64,000 bases of DNA from Actinoplanes sp. TBRC 11911. Its GTDB lineage: Bacteria; Actinomycetota; Actinomycetes; Mycobacteriales; Micromonosporaceae. The stretch lies in NCBI RefSeq assembly GCF_012933445.1, contig NZ_JABBNC010000028.1, positions 62,001 through 126,000 on the forward strand, written 5' to 3'. Shown here piece after piece: positions 35,102 through 43,711 of the stretch. Position 1 is the stretch's first letter, and every line of letters begins with the position of its first letter. The position numbers and the translations under genes were made by a program. Below the pieces are notes generated by a model. The model was not told the DNA's origin. It did no database searches and saw only the letters and a program-made list of their open reading frames with translations.

Positions 35102-35776
35102 ATGACCGACCAGAACGACGAGCTCGATGCTGCCCTCGAGCAGGTCATCGAGGCTGCCCGCGCGCATCTCGCGGCGGTCCGGGCGGCCGAGGGCCGGATC
35201 GACGACGACGACGTCTGGCAGGCGTACGTCAAGCTGAACAACGCTTCCTACGCGTACGACGAGCGGCTGCTCGACGCCTACGGCGAGGTCACGCCGTGGG
35301 ACGTCGAGTCGATCGACCCGGACGAGGCCGACCAGCGCTTCGGCCTGGGCGTCGACGGCGGCGAGGGCGAGGAGTCGACGGATCCGTACCCGCAGGTGAT
35401 CTCGGTGCGGCAGCGCCGCGACTACCGCGTGCCCAGCGTGTCGGCGCTGCTGCGGGCGGCCGAGGCGGCCCGGCGCACGTCGGTGCCGGAGGACGAGGAC
35501 CCGGGCGCAGTCGAGTCGGTCGGCGAGGCGGTGCTGGAACTGCTGCAGGCCGGCGACGGGTCGCTCTCGTCGCTGGACGTGCCCGAGCTGGAGCCGCTCG
35601 ACGGCCTGCTGACCGTGAGCGAGATCGCCGAGCCGCTCGACCTCGACCAGTACGAGGACTCGGACGGCGCCGGCCCGTTCACCCCGAACGAGTCCGACCT
35701 GCTGGTCGGCAGGCTCGACGAGCACCCCTTCCTCCCGGACGAGGAAGAGGATCACGCCGGCCACAACCACGGCTGA
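35102..35776 (+). CDS. Acidic conserved actinobacterial protein, unknown function
   Basis: A 224-residue, very acidic soluble protein (many Asp/Glu, predicted pI low) ending in the metal-binding-like tail EEEDHAGHNHG. The N-terminal 80 residues are helical (LDAALEQVIEAARAHLAAVRAAEG, DVWQAYVKLNNASYAYDERL). The centre is RRDYRVPSVSALLRAAEAAR. I recognise the general type as a conserved actinobacterial protein of unknown function. GGAAGGA precedes the ATG. It is the second gene of a likely operon with the M20 peptidase and ends at a strong shared terminator. Confidence 0.78.
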   Translation: MTDQNDELDAALEQVIEAARAHLAAVRAAEGRIDDDDVWQAYVKLNNASYAYDERLLDAYGEVTPWDVESIDPDEADQRFGLGVDGGEGEESTDPYPQVISVRQRRDYRVPSVSALLRAAEAARRTSVPEDEDPGAVESVGEAVLELLQAGDGSLSSLDVPELEPLDGLLTVSEIAEPLDLDQYEDSDGAGPFTPNESDLLVGRLDEHPFLPDEEEDHAGHNHG

Positions 35777-35784
35777 GTGACGGC

Positions 35785-35819
35785 GAAGGCCGGCCCGGTT
35801 TTCGGCCAGGCCGGCCTTC
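35785..35819. terminator. Bidirectional terminator between acidic-protein and DUF5703 genes
   Basis: GAAGGCCGGCC (35785-35795) pairs perfectly with GGCCGGCCTTC (35809-35819) over a 13-nt T-containing loop. The right arm touches the stop codon of the minus-strand gene. Confidence 0.8.
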
Positions 35820-36010
35820 TAGTAACTCAACCCCGGCTGGGGTGTCGGCTGTATGCGCCGGCGGAGCATCACCTTGCGGGTGCCGTCCCGGAAGAGCTGC
35901 ACGCGCGCCAGCTCCCACCCCGAGAACTCCGCCTGTATGGCGAGCTGCGCCGCCGCGGTCAACCTGTCGACATTCGATGGCAACCGCAGCGGCGCGTATT
36001 CGTAGTCCAT
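35819..36010 (-). CDS. DUF5703 family protein
   Basis: A 63-residue protein with MDYEYAPLRLPSNVDRLTAA at the N-terminus and AEFSGWELARVQLFRDGTRKVMLRRRI, which I recognise as the small actinobacterial DUF5703 family. Function unknown; compact alpha/beta layout, no membrane segment. It lies upstream of the aldo/keto reductase 3' end on the same strand orientation (46-bp gap), so the reductase transcript could read into it. Confidence 0.82.
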   Translation of the reverse strand: MDYEYAPLRLPSNVDRLTAAAQLAIQAEFSGWELARVQLFRDGTRKVMLRRRIQPTPQPGLSY

Positions 36011-36056
36011 GGCGTCTAATATGCGCCGCGACCCCGGCGAGGCACCACCCTTTGTT

Positions 36057-37043
36057 TCACTCCTGGACGCCGGTTCCCTCGCGTTCCGGGTAGCCGCTGT
36101 CGATCGCGGAAACGTCGTCGAGTGCCTGCGCGATCTCCACCGGCAGCGTCAGGTCTTCGCTGGCCAGCGCCCCCTGCAACTGCGCGGCGGTGCGGGCGCC
36201 GAGAATGGGCGCGGCCACCCCGGGACGGTCGCGGACCCAGGCGAGCGCCACCTCGAGCGGGGACACGCCGAGCCCGGTGGCCGCGGTCACCACCGCCTCG
36301 ACGATGCTCGAACTACGCGGTTCCAGATAGGTCTGGACGAAAGGGGCGAAGTGCTCGGTCGCGGCGCGCGAGTCGATCGGGCGGCCGTTGCGGTACTTGC
36401 CGGTCAGCACCCCGCGGCCCAGCGGCGACCAGGCCAGGATGCCGAAGCCGAGTGCCGTGGACGCGGGCAGCATCTCGCGCTCGATGCCGCGCTCCAGCAG
36501 CGAATACTCCATCTGGGCGGCGACGATCGGGGCGCGAGCGGGATAGCCGGCCTGCCACGTCGCGGCCCGCGCGGTCTGCCAGGCGGCGAAGTTCGAAACC
36601 CCCGCGTACCGCACCCGGCCGCTGGTCACGGCGTGGTCGAGCGCGGCCATCGTCTCCTCGAACGGGGTGTGCGAGTCGTAGCCGTGCACGTGCCACAGGT
36701 CGACGTAGTCGGTGCCCAGGCGGCGCAGCGAGGCGTCCAGCGAGCGCAGCAGGTTTCCCCGGGAGTTGTCGCGGCGGCGCCAGGCGTTCGGCGTGACGCC
36801 GGCCTTGGTCGCGATCACCACCTCGTCCCGCGGCACCAGATGGTCGAGCAGCGAGCCGATCACCGACTCGGCGTCGCCGTCGCCGTACACCTCGGCGGTG
36901 TCGATCAGCGTGCCGCCGGCCTCCAGGTAGAACTTGAGCTGCGCGGCCGCGTCGTCGGGGTCGGTGTCACGCCCCCAGGTCATGGTGCCGAGCGCGAGCC
37001 GCGAGACCGCCAGCCCGCTTCGGCCGAGCGGTCGCTGTTGCAT
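36057..37043 (-). CDS. Aldo/keto reductase
   Basis: A 328-residue AKR. The catalytic tetrad is visible: Asp and Tyr in GTLIDTAEVYGDG (about 44-56), Lys in VIATKAG (about 79) and His in LWHVHGYD (about 120). The C-terminal NADPH-binding part has ILAWSPLGRGVLTGKYRNG and APILGARTAAQL. It most resembles actinobacterial oxidoreductases of the AKR11/12-like group; substrate unknown. The start is supported by a TAAGGT box 6 nt upstream. Divergent from the LLM oxidoreductase gene. Confidence 0.9.
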   Translation of the reverse strand: MQQRPLGRSGLAVSRLALGTMTWGRDTDPDDAAAQLKFYLEAGGTLIDTAEVYGDGDAESVIGSLLDHLVPRDEVVIATKAGVTPNAWRRRDNSRGNLLRSLDASLRRLGTDYVDLWHVHGYDSHTPFEETMAALDHAVTSGRVRYAGVSNFAAWQTARAATWQAGYPARAPIVAAQMEYSLLERGIEREMLPASTALGFGILAWSPLGRGVLTGKYRNGRPIDSRAATEHFAPFVQTYLEPRSSSIVEAVVTAATGLGVSPLEVALAWVRDRPGVAAPILGARTAAQLQGALASEDLTLPVEIAQALDDVSAIDSGYPEREGTGVQE

Positions 37044-37049
37044 GAGTGA

Positions 37050-37055
37050 ACCTTA
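37050..37055 (-). promoter_or_regulatory. TAAGGT -10 box of the aldo/keto reductase gene
   Basis: TAAGGT, 6 nt, then ATG 37043 on the minus strand; leaderless geometry. Confidence 0.5.
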
Positions 37056-37165
37056 TTCAGACATTGTCTCGGTGGAAATGCTCAGCAGCAGGTCAACCAG
37101 GTCGGTTACCTGACGCTGCCGATAAGTAGGCTGCGAGCAGGCTCACGGATCACCAGGAGGCACAC

Positions 37166-38218
37166 GTGCGGCTCGGACTCAACCTCGGCTATCAGTCCGC
37201 GTGGTCCACCCCGGCGGATCACCTGGCCATGGCCCAGGAGGCCGATCGGCTCGGCTTCGCGGTCGTCTGGTCCGCCGAGGCGTACGGGTCCGACGCGGTG
37301 AGCATGCTGGCCTGGATGGCCGGGCAGACCCGGCAGATCGACCTCGGCGCCGCGGCCATGCAGATCCCCGCGCGCACGCCGGCGATGACCGCGATGACCG
37401 CCGCCACCCTGGACGCGCTGTCCGGCGGCCGGTTCCGGCTGGGCCTGGGCGTCTCCGGGCCGCAGGTGTCCGAGGGCTGGCACGGCGTGCGGTTCGACAA
37501 GCCGCTCGCCCGTACCCGGGAGTATGTGGAGATCGTCAAGCTGGCGGTGGCCCGGCAGCCGGTCTCCTACCAGGGCGAGCACTACACGCTGCCGCTGCCG
37601 GACGGGCCGGGCAAGGTGCTCAAGCTCGGGTTCCACCCGCCGCGCGAGGCGATACCGCTCTACCTGGCCGCCATCGGCCCGAAGAATCTGGAGCTGGCCG
37701 GCGAGATCGCGGACGGCTGGCTGTCGGTCTTCTTCGCGCCGGACGCGGCCGGCGAGGTCCTGCAGCACATCGAGCGCGGCCGGGCCAAGCTCGGGCTGGG
37801 ACTGACCGGCTTCGACGTGGCGCCGACCGTGCCGGTGGCGATCGGCGACAGCCTGGCCGCCTGCGCCGACCTGATCCGGCCGTACGCGGCTCTCTACCTG
37901 GGTGGCATGGGCAGCCGGGAGCAGAACTTCTACAACCAGATCGCCGTACGCATGGGGTACGCCGACGAGGCCGCTCGCGTGCAGGAGCTCTACCTCGCCG
38001 GCCAGAAGGCGGAGGCGGCGTCGGCGGTGCCGCAGGACTTCATCGAGCGCACCTCGATCATCGGCAACAGATTCCAGGTCAAGGAGCGGATCAAGATGTA
38101 CGCGTCGGCGGGCGTCGGCACCTTGTCGGTGAGCCCGTACGTGGGGGATCGCAAGAGCGCCATCGACACGCTGCGGATCGTGGCCGAGGCGTACGAGGAA
38201 TCGGGTGTGGCCGAGTAG
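37166..38218 (+). CDS. LLM-class F420-dependent oxidoreductase
   Basis: A 350-residue luciferase-like monooxygenase-fold protein of the F420-dependent type: LGLNLGYQSAW, LGFAVVWSAEAYGSDAVSML, IDLGAAAMQIPARTPAMTAM, LDALSGGRFRLGLGVSGPQVSEGWHG and PLYLAAIGPKNLELAGEIADGWL. Members use F420 or FMN on varied substrates. The GTG has an AGGAGG ribosome site 5 nt upstream. Its stop overlaps the next gene's GTG by 1 nt, so it leads the conserved phosphatase-DUF3090-SCO1664-mshC cluster. Confidence 0.9.
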   Translation: MRLGLNLGYQSAWSTPADHLAMAQEADRLGFAVVWSAEAYGSDAVSMLAWMAGQTRQIDLGAAAMQIPARTPAMTAMTAATLDALSGGRFRLGLGVSGPQVSEGWHGVRFDKPLARTREYVEIVKLAVARQPVSYQGEHYTLPLPDGPGKVLKLGFHPPREAIPLYLAAIGPKNLELAGEIADGWLSVFFAPDAAGEVLQHIERGRAKLGLGLTGFDVAPTVPVAIGDSLAACADLIRPYAALYLGGMGSREQNFYNQIAVRMGYADEAARVQELYLAGQKAEAASAVPQDFIERTSIIGNRFQVKERIKMYASAGVGTLSVSPYVGDRKSAIDTLRIVAEAYEESGVAE

Positions 38219-38898
38219 TGGCTACCGTACTTCTGCTCCGGCACGGGCGTACCACCTCGAACGTGACCGGTGAGCTGGCCGGACGCCGTCCCGTCGAGCT
38301 CGACGACATCGGCCGCAAGCAGGCCGAGCGCGTCGGGGAGCGGCTGCGCCCGCTGCCGCTGGCCAAGGTGGTGACCAGCCCGTTGCTGCGCTGCCGGATG
38401 ACGCTCGACCTGGCGCTGCCCGGCGCCACCCCGGTGGCCGACGAGGGGCTGACCGAGTGCGGCTACGGCGACTGGGAGGGCCGCCCGCTCAAGGAGCTGG
38501 CCCAGGACCCGCTCTGGCCGGTCGTGCAGCAGCATCCCAGCGGCGCCACCTTCCCGAACGGCGAGTCGATGGCCGCGATGTCCGCGCGGGCGGTGGCCGC
38601 GGTCCGGCGCTGGGACGCCGCGGTGCAGGCCGAGCACGGCGCCGGCGCGTTGTGGCTGGCGTGCAGCCACGGAGATGTGATCAAGGCCATCGTCGCCGAT
38701 GCCCTGGGCCTCCATCTCGATCAATTCCAGCGGATCGTGGCCGATCCGGCATCGATCACGGTGATTCGTTACACCGCGCAACGACCCTTTGTCGTACGCG
38801 TCAACGACACCGCCGACCTGGCATCGCTGGTGCCCGCGCCGCAAACCGCCGCGGAATCCGACGCCGCGGTCGGGGGCGGCGCCGGCGGAGGGCTCTGA
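38218..38898 (+). CDS. Histidine phosphatase (MSMEG_4193 family)
   Basis: A 226-residue phosphoglycerate-mutase-like protein. LLLRHGRTTSN at the N-terminus carries the RHG phospho-histidine motif; LTECGYGDWEGRPL holds the catalytic acid region; LACSHGDVIKAIVADALG holds the second His. I recognise the actinobacterial MSMEG_4193-type family, usually encoded next to DUF3090 and SCO1664-family genes. The substrate is unknown. The C-terminus ends in a Gly-rich tail. It overlaps the preceding gene by 1 nt. Confidence 0.88.
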   Translation: MATVLLLRHGRTTSNVTGELAGRRPVELDDIGRKQAERVGERLRPLPLAKVVTSPLLRCRMTLDLALPGATPVADEGLTECGYGDWEGRPLKELAQDPLWPVVQQHPSGATFPNGESMAAMSARAVAAVRRWDAAVQAEHGAGALWLACSHGDVIKAIVADALGLHLDQFQRIVADPASITVIRYTAQRPFVVRVNDTADLASLVPAPQTAAESDAAVGGGAGGGL

Positions 38899-38994
38899 CC
38901 GCACTGTGTGACGTGCGCGTCACCGCACTGAGACGCGGGTTGCGCCCTAGGCGAACCGACCCCGCCGGGGAGAGCGCCCGGCAGCCCCGATGGC

Positions 38995-39000
38995 TAGGGT
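38995..39000 (+). promoter_or_regulatory. TAGGGT -10 box of the DUF3090 gene
   Basis: TAGGGT is followed by 7 nt and ATG 39008, which supports that start over the in-frame ATG at 38990 that would overlap the box. Confidence 0.55.
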
Positions 39001-39007
39001 TGATTCC

Positions 39008-39598
39008 ATGACCCACCAGGTGCATTCCTTCGAGCCGCCGGAGCGGTTCATCGCCGGGACGGTGGGCGAGCCCGGCGACCGGACGTTCTTTCTCCAGGCG
39101 CGTGGCGGCGGGCGGGTGATCACCGTCGCGCTGGAGAAGGTCCAGGTGTCGCTGCTCGCCGAGAAACTCGAGGAGCTGCTCGTCGAGGCCAACAAGCGCT
39201 TCGGGGTGAAACTGCCCGACGACGAGGTCTTCTCGCACGACAACGAGCCGCTCGATACGCCGGTCGACGAGGAGTTCCGCGTCGGCACGCTGGGGCTGGC
39301 CTTCGACGTCGACACCAGCACGGTGGTCATCGAGGCGATCGAGGCCGGCGAGGCCGAGGTGGAGATCGAGCTCGGCAGCGACTCGCCCGAGCTCGACGAG
39401 GACGACGACGAGGACGAGGACGAGCCCGCCGACGACCTCGACCGGCTGCGCGTGCGCCTCACCCCCGAGGCGACCCGCGCGTTCATCGACCGCGCCCGCC
39501 GCGTGGTCGCCGCCGGCCGGCCGCCGTGCCCGCTGTGCGGTCAGCCGCTCGACCCGGCCGGCCACCTCTGCCCCCGGCACAACGGCTACCACCGGTGA
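39008..39598 (+). CDS. DUF3090 family protein
   Basis: A 196-residue protein with VHSFEPPERFIAGTVGEPGDRTFFLQA at the N-terminus, an acidic middle (LDEDDDEDEDEPADDL) and a C-terminal zinc-ribbon-like motif, CPLCGQPLDPAGHLCPRHNG. This is the DUF3090 family found beside MSMEG_4193-type phosphatases and SCO1664 proteins. Function unknown; the zinc motif suggests binding to nucleic acid or to a protein partner. The next gene begins 7 bp after its stop. Confidence 0.9.
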   Translation: MTHQVHSFEPPERFIAGTVGEPGDRTFFLQARGGGRVITVALEKVQVSLLAEKLEELLVEANKRFGVKLPDDEVFSHDNEPLDTPVDEEFRVGTLGLAFDVDTSTVVIEAIEAGEAEVEIELGSDSPELDEDDDEDEDEPADDLDRLRVRLTPEATRAFIDRARRVVAAGRPPCPLCGQPLDPAGHLCPRHNGYHR

Positions 39599-39605
39599 CC
39601 GCCTC

Positions 39606-40421
39606 GTGACGGCCGAGCCTGCTGCCGCGCTCGCCGAGCGCGACGCTCTGGAGCTGCTCACCCGCGGGCGGATCGAGATCGAGGGCCGGCTCGTCGACGC
39701 GTCGAACACGACGTTGCGGGCCGAGATCACGCTGGACGGGCTCACCCGGCGCTGCGTCTACAAACCGGTCGACGGCGAGAAACCGCTGTGGGACTTCCCG
39801 GACGGCACGCTCGCCGGGCGCGAGGTGTCGGCGTTCCTGGTCTCGCAGGCCACCGGCTGGGACGTGGTGCCGCCGACCATTCTGCGCGACGGCCCGCTCG
39901 GCATCGGCGCCCTGCAGCTCTGGATCGACGAGCCGGCCACCGCCGAGTCGCTGATCGGCTTCGTCCCCGCGTACGACGTGCCCGAGGGCTGGCTGGCGGT
40001 GGCCAACGCGCGCGACGAGGACGGCGACGCGTACGCGCTGGCGCACGCCGACGACCCGCGCCTGGCCCGCCTCGCGGTGTTCGACGCGGTGATCAACAAC
40101 GGTGACCGCAAGGGCGGCCACGTGCTCTACCCGGCCACCGGCTCGATCCACGGCGTCGACCACGGCGTCACGTTCCACGTGGAGAACAAGCTGCGTACGG
40201 TGCTGTGGGGCTGGACCGGCACGCCGCTGATCGACGAGGCGTCCGACGTGCTGACCGGCCTCGCGACCCGGCTGGACGGCGATCTGGGTGCCGCGCTCGA
40301 GGAGCATCTGACGATCACCGAGGTGCAGCACGTACGCCTGCGGGTCCGTCGCCTGCTGCGGTCCCGGCGCTTCCCGAAACCGCCGCCGGACTGGCCGGCC
40401 ATCCCGTGGCCGCCTATCTGA
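39606..40421 (+). CDS. SCO1664 family protein (PI3/4-kinase-like fold candidate)
   Basis: A 271-residue member of the SCO1664 family. GRIEIEGRLVDASN opens the protein; CVYKPVDGEKPLWDFP holds a candidate ATP-binding lysine in the G-rich lobe; FDAVINNGDRKGGHVL followed by IHGVDHGVTFH gives the DxxxxNxDR...xDHG pattern of the atypical HipA/PI3-kinase-like fold. That comparison is by motif; activity is not shown. It is cotranscribed with DUF3090 (7-bp gap) and precedes mshC, which has its own -10 box. A kinase-like protein beside a histidine phosphatase suggests an opposing pair (inference). Confidence 0.85.
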   Translation: MTAEPAAALAERDALELLTRGRIEIEGRLVDASNTTLRAEITLDGLTRRCVYKPVDGEKPLWDFPDGTLAGREVSAFLVSQATGWDVVPPTILRDGPLGIGALQLWIDEPATAESLIGFVPAYDVPEGWLAVANARDEDGDAYALAHADDPRLARLAVFDAVINNGDRKGGHVLYPATGSIHGVDHGVTFHVENKLRTVLWGWTGTPLIDEASDVLTGLATRLDGDLGAALEEHLTITEVQHVRLRVRRLLRSRRFPKPPPDWPAIPWPPI

Positions 40422-40459
40422 TAGCTCACGGCGCCGGATTAGTTGCCCACGCACGCAGT

Positions 40460-40465
40460 TAGGCT
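40460..40465 (+). promoter_or_regulatory. TAGGCT -10 box of mshC
   Basis: TAGGCT, 7 nt, then ATG 40473. The geometry supports this start over the in-frame ATG-like start at 40443. Confidence 0.55.
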
Positions 40466-40472
40466 CCTGACC

Positions 40473-41711
40473 ATGGATCCATGGACCGGGCACGACATCC
40501 CCCAGTTGCCGGGCGCACCGGCAGCGCCGCGCCTTTACGACTCCGCCCGCCGCCAGGTGCAGCCTTCCGCTCCCGGCGACGTCGCCACGATGTACGTCTG
40601 CGGGATCACCCCGTACGACGCCACCCACCTCGGCCACGCCGCCACGATGATCACGTTCGACCTGATCAACCGGCTGTGGCGCGACAACGGGCGGTCGGTG
40701 CGATACGTGCAGAACGTGACCGACATCGACGACCCGCTGCTGGAGCGGGCGGCGCGGGACGGGGAGGACTGGGTCGTCCTCGGCATGCGGGAGACGGCGC
40801 TGTTCCGCGAGGACATGGAGGCGTTGCGGATCGTCCCGCCGGAGCACTACGTCGGCGCGGTCGAGTCCATCCCCGCGATCGCCGGGCACGTACGTGACCT
40901 GGTGGCCTCCGGCGCGGCGTACGACATCGGCGACGGCACCGGGGACGTCTACTTCTCGGTCGCGGCGGCGCCCTCGTTCGGGTACGAGTCGCATCTGTCC
41001 CGCGCCGAGATGATCGCGTTGTCCGCCGAGCGTGGCGGCGACCCGTCGCGGGCCGGCAAGCGTGACCCGCTGGATCCGCTGTTGTGGCGCGGCGCCCGCG
41101 AGGGCGAGCCGGCCTGGGACGGCGGCGACCTCGGGCTCGGCCGTCCCGGCTGGCACATCGAGTGCGCGGCGATCGCGCTGGGCCTGCTCGGCGACACGAT
41201 CGACGTGCAGGGCGGCGGGAACGACCTGCTGTACCCGCATCACGAGTGCTCGGCGGCGCACGCCGAGGCGCTGACCGGCGCGGCGCCGTTCGCCCGGCAC
41301 TACGTGCACGCCGGGATGATCGGCCTGGCCGGCGAGAAGATGTCCAAGTCGAAGGGAAATCTGGTCTTCGTCTCCCGGTTGCGCGCCGACGGGGTGGACC
41401 CGATGGCCGTACGGTTGGGGTTGCTGTCCGGGCACTACCGCGCGGATCGCGAGTGGACCGACGACGTACTCAAGGGTGGTTCCGAGCAGTTGGGGCGCTG
41501 GCGTTCGGCGGCGGCGGCACCGGCCGGTCCGTCCGGGGAGGGCCTGGTGGCGGCGGTGCGCGAGGCGCTGGCGAACGATCTTGACACGCCGGCGGTGCTG
41601 GCGGTTGTGGACGCCTGGGCGGACGCCGCGCTGGCCGGTGCGGGCGAGGACGAGCACGCTCCGGCGCTGATGTCGCGCACCGTGGACGCCCTGCTGGGAG
41701 TGCGTCTCTAG
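40473..41711 (+). CDS. mshC: Cysteine--GlcN-Ins ligase, mycothiol biosynthesis
   Basis: A 412-residue class I cysteinyl-tRNA-synthetase-like ligase. It has a HIGH-type motif within VCGITPYDATHLGHA (about 43-57), KMSKS at residues 289-293, and zinc ligands in CG..., GWHIEC and the HHECSAAHAEA region. It lacks the tRNA anticodon domain, so at about 410 residues it is MshC, which joins cysteine to 1-D-myo-inosityl 2-amino-2-deoxy-alpha-D-glucopyranoside using ATP. The product is acetylated to mycothiol by MshD, not present in this window. The gene ends an apparently conserved four-gene neighbourhood. Confidence 0.95.
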   Translation: MDPWTGHDIPQLPGAPAAPRLYDSARRQVQPSAPGDVATMYVCGITPYDATHLGHAATMITFDLINRLWRDNGRSVRYVQNVTDIDDPLLERAARDGEDWVVLGMRETALFREDMEALRIVPPEHYVGAVESIPAIAGHVRDLVASGAAYDIGDGTGDVYFSVAAAPSFGYESHLSRAEMIALSAERGGDPSRAGKRDPLDPLLWRGAREGEPAWDGGDLGLGRPGWHIECAAIALGLLGDTIDVQGGGNDLLYPHHECSAAHAEALTGAAPFARHYVHAGMIGLAGEKMSKSKGNLVFVSRLRADGVDPMAVRLGLLSGHYRADREWTDDVLKGGSEQLGRWRSAAAAPAGPSGEGLVAAVREALANDLDTPAVLAVVDAWADAALAGAGEDEHAPALMSRTVDALLGVRL

Positions 41712-41905
41712 GGCGCGGATGCGGGCGCCGCATCGCGGTCGGGGAGAGCGCGCCCCGCGAGACTTTAGACCCCAAAACGGGAGTTACCGGGCGGTTTCGG
41801 GATTTAGTACGTGTTTGGCGTGACTTGGGAGAAATCAGCCACATTTCGGTCACGAAATGGGCGAAGCTATTCGAGGTCATACAAACCGTCTGAAAGGAAA
41901 CACCA

Positions 41906-42328
41906 ATGCGTCGTCCGGTTACGATCCTCGCGGGCCTGCTGCTCGCGGCCGGTTCGAGCTTCGCCATGGCGCTGCCGGCGTCCGCCGCCGTCTCGCACGG
42001 CACGCAGTCGTCCGTTTCTTCGTACAACCCGTACGACTGGGACGACGACGGCGACTACTTCAACAGCGGCGACGAGTGGAACGACGAGTTCGACGGAAGC
42101 GTCCGCGGTGACTTCGACAGCCGCATCAACCAGGATGTCGACAGCAACAGCAACCCCGACATCCGCATCGTCAACGACAACCGCAGCAACGCCGACTCGG
42201 ACTCCCGCTCCCGGAGCAACCTTGACTCGCTGCTGGGCGTGGTCACCAAGGCCCTGGGCGGCGACGGTGGCGAAGGCGGCGACGGTGGCGAGGGCGGCGA
42301 GGGCACCGGCCTCGACCTGGGCTTCTGA
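41906..42328 (+). CDS. Secreted Asp/Asn-rich small protein
   Basis: A 140-residue protein with a classical signal peptide (MRRPVTILAGLLLAAGSSFA, likely cleavage after PASAA near residue 28). The mature part is acidic and repetitive: NPYDWDDDGDYFNSGDEWNDEFD, then DSNSNPDIRIVNDNRSNADSDS, and ends with Gly/Asp repeats (GGDGGEGG). No cysteines. It resembles secreted calcium-binding-style or low-complexity surface proteins; no family recognised. AAAGGAAA precedes the ATG, and a perfect terminator follows, so it is a single, probably well expressed gene. Confidence 0.78.
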   Translation: MRRPVTILAGLLLAAGSSFAMALPASAAVSHGTQSSVSSYNPYDWDDDGDYFNSGDEWNDEFDGSVRGDFDSRINQDVDSNSNPDIRIVNDNRSNADSDSRSRSNLDSLLGVVTKALGGDGGEGGDGGEGGEGTGLDLGF

Positions 42329-42353
42329 CGAGCCGGCCAACCGGTGATACACG

Positions 42354-42382
42354 GACCCGAGGTGCCTGCGGCACCTCGGGTC
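42354..42382. terminator. Perfect 13-bp hairpin terminator
   Basis: GACCCGAGGTGCC (42354-42366) pairs perfectly with 42370-42382 across a three-base loop, followed by TTCCGCCTTTT. It lies between the secreted-protein gene and the convergent flavoprotein gene. Confidence 0.9.
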
Positions 42383-42399
42383 TTCCGCCTTTTCCCGGC

Positions 42400-43554
42400 T
42401 CAGATGAGCCCGCTGATCGGCTCCTCGATGCCGGCCAGCACACGGCCGTACATCTCCCGCGCCAGCCCGAGATTGAGTGCCGGATGCCGGGCCGCGGTCT
42501 GCAGATCCCGCCACGGGCGCTGGATGTCATTCGCGTGGGCGAACGCGCTCCCGCCCCGCACGGTCATCAGCAACTGCACCGCGTCCAGCATGGACTGCAC
42601 CGCGTACGCGCCGTCCATCCGCAACCGGGTGCGCTGCCGCATCGTCAGCTCGGCGCCGGCTGCGGACGCGTCGGTCACCCGGCGGGCGGACCGGAACATG
42701 TGCAGCTCGGCCGTGTCGATCAGGTTGGCGGCGTCGGCCAGCGCGGCCTGCACGCTCGGCGCGTCGGCCAGCGACCGGTAGAACGACATGGACAGCGGCT
42801 TGCCGCGCTCCACCGCCTGGATCGTCTGGGCGTACACCTCGCGGGTGGCGCCGAGCAGCGCCGCGGCCAGGGCCAGGGTCATCGCGCCAGCCGGCACCCG
42901 GTACAGCGGCTCGATTCCGTCCAGCTTCCCGCTCACGATCTCGGCCATGGACTTGATCCGGTGGCTCGGGACGACCACGCCCTCGGCCACGATCGTGTCG
43001 CTCGCGGTGCCGCGCATCCCGACCATGTTCCATGAGGACTCGATGGTCAGCTCGGACATCGGCACCAGCACGAGCCCGTAGCCGCCGTCGGGCAGCGGCA
43101 GGTCCAGTTCGGCCCAGTGCGCCTCGTGGCAGCCGGACGCCCACGGCCAGCGGCCGGAGATCTCGACCCCACCCGCCACGGCGTTCGCGGTCACGCCGGT
43201 GCCGTTCAGCGAGGAACAGATCGGCACGTCCGGGCTGTCCCCCCAGAGCTCCTCGCGGACGCGATCGCCGAACGCGCCGGCGACCTGCTGCGACCCGTAC
43301 GAGATGGCGGCCACCCAGCCGCACGACGCACAGGCCGCGCCGACCTCGGCGAACACCGGGATGGACGTCTCGACGTCAAGCTCCCGGCCCCCGAGGGTGA
43401 GCGGCACGCCCATGCGAAAAAGACCGGCGGCGGTCATCGCGTCGACCATCTCCTGCGGCAACCGGCTTTCCCGGTCGGCCTGGTCCGCGTACTTGCGCAG
43501 CACCGGGACGGCCGAGCTCGTGTCGATGACCGGAACAGGATTCTCTTCACTCAC
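42400..43554 (-). CDS. Acyl-CoA dehydrogenase-family flavoprotein (HsaA/DszC-like)
   Basis: A 384-residue protein with the acyl-CoA dehydrogenase fold: helical N-terminal domain (VPVLRKYADQADRESRLPQEMVDAM, GLFRMGVPLTLGG), middle beta domain (GRWPWASGCHEAHW, SSWNMVGMRGTASDTIVAEGVVVP) and C-terminal four-helix domain (AHANDIQRPWRDLQTAARHPALN). The C-terminal HPALN region lacks the usual catalytic Glu context, and the pattern fits group D flavin-dependent monooxygenases such as HsaA, which need a flavin reductase. GTG 43554 is chosen because upstream codons (to 43659 and beyond) run into the divergent GNAT promoter and give an N-terminus not seen in the family. Confidence 0.82.
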   Translation of the reverse strand: MSEENPVPVIDTSSAVPVLRKYADQADRESRLPQEMVDAMTAAGLFRMGVPLTLGGRELDVETSIPVFAEVGAACASCGWVAAISYGSQQVAGAFGDRVREELWGDSPDVPICSSLNGTGVTANAVAGGVEISGRWPWASGCHEAHWAELDLPLPDGGYGLVLVPMSELTIESSWNMVGMRGTASDTIVAEGVVVPSHRIKSMAEIVSGKLDGIEPLYRVPAGAMTLALAAALLGATREVYAQTIQAVERGKPLSMSFYRSLADAPSVQAALADAANLIDTAELHMFRSARRVTDASAAGAELTMRQRTRLRMDGAYAVQSMLDAVQLLMTVRGGSAFAHANDIQRPWRDLQTAARHPALNLGLAREMYGRVLAGIEEPISGLI

Positions 43555-43699
43555 AACTTCGAAACGCACGGTTCCGTGGGTGAGTTCAGGATCTCGGCAG
43601 TGGTCCAGGTCACTATCGGCACCGCGCGGATCGGTGACCTGCCCGGTTACTTTGATCATGGCGTACGGAAATGGATTGATCTGTGTGATGTGCGGGCGA

Positions 43700-43705
43700 T
43701 AGCGT
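43700..43705 (+). promoter_or_regulatory. TAGCGT -10 box of the GNAT gene
   Basis: TAGCGT is followed by 6 nt and GTG 43712; leaderless geometry. Confidence 0.45.
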
Positions 43706-43711
43706 GCGCGC

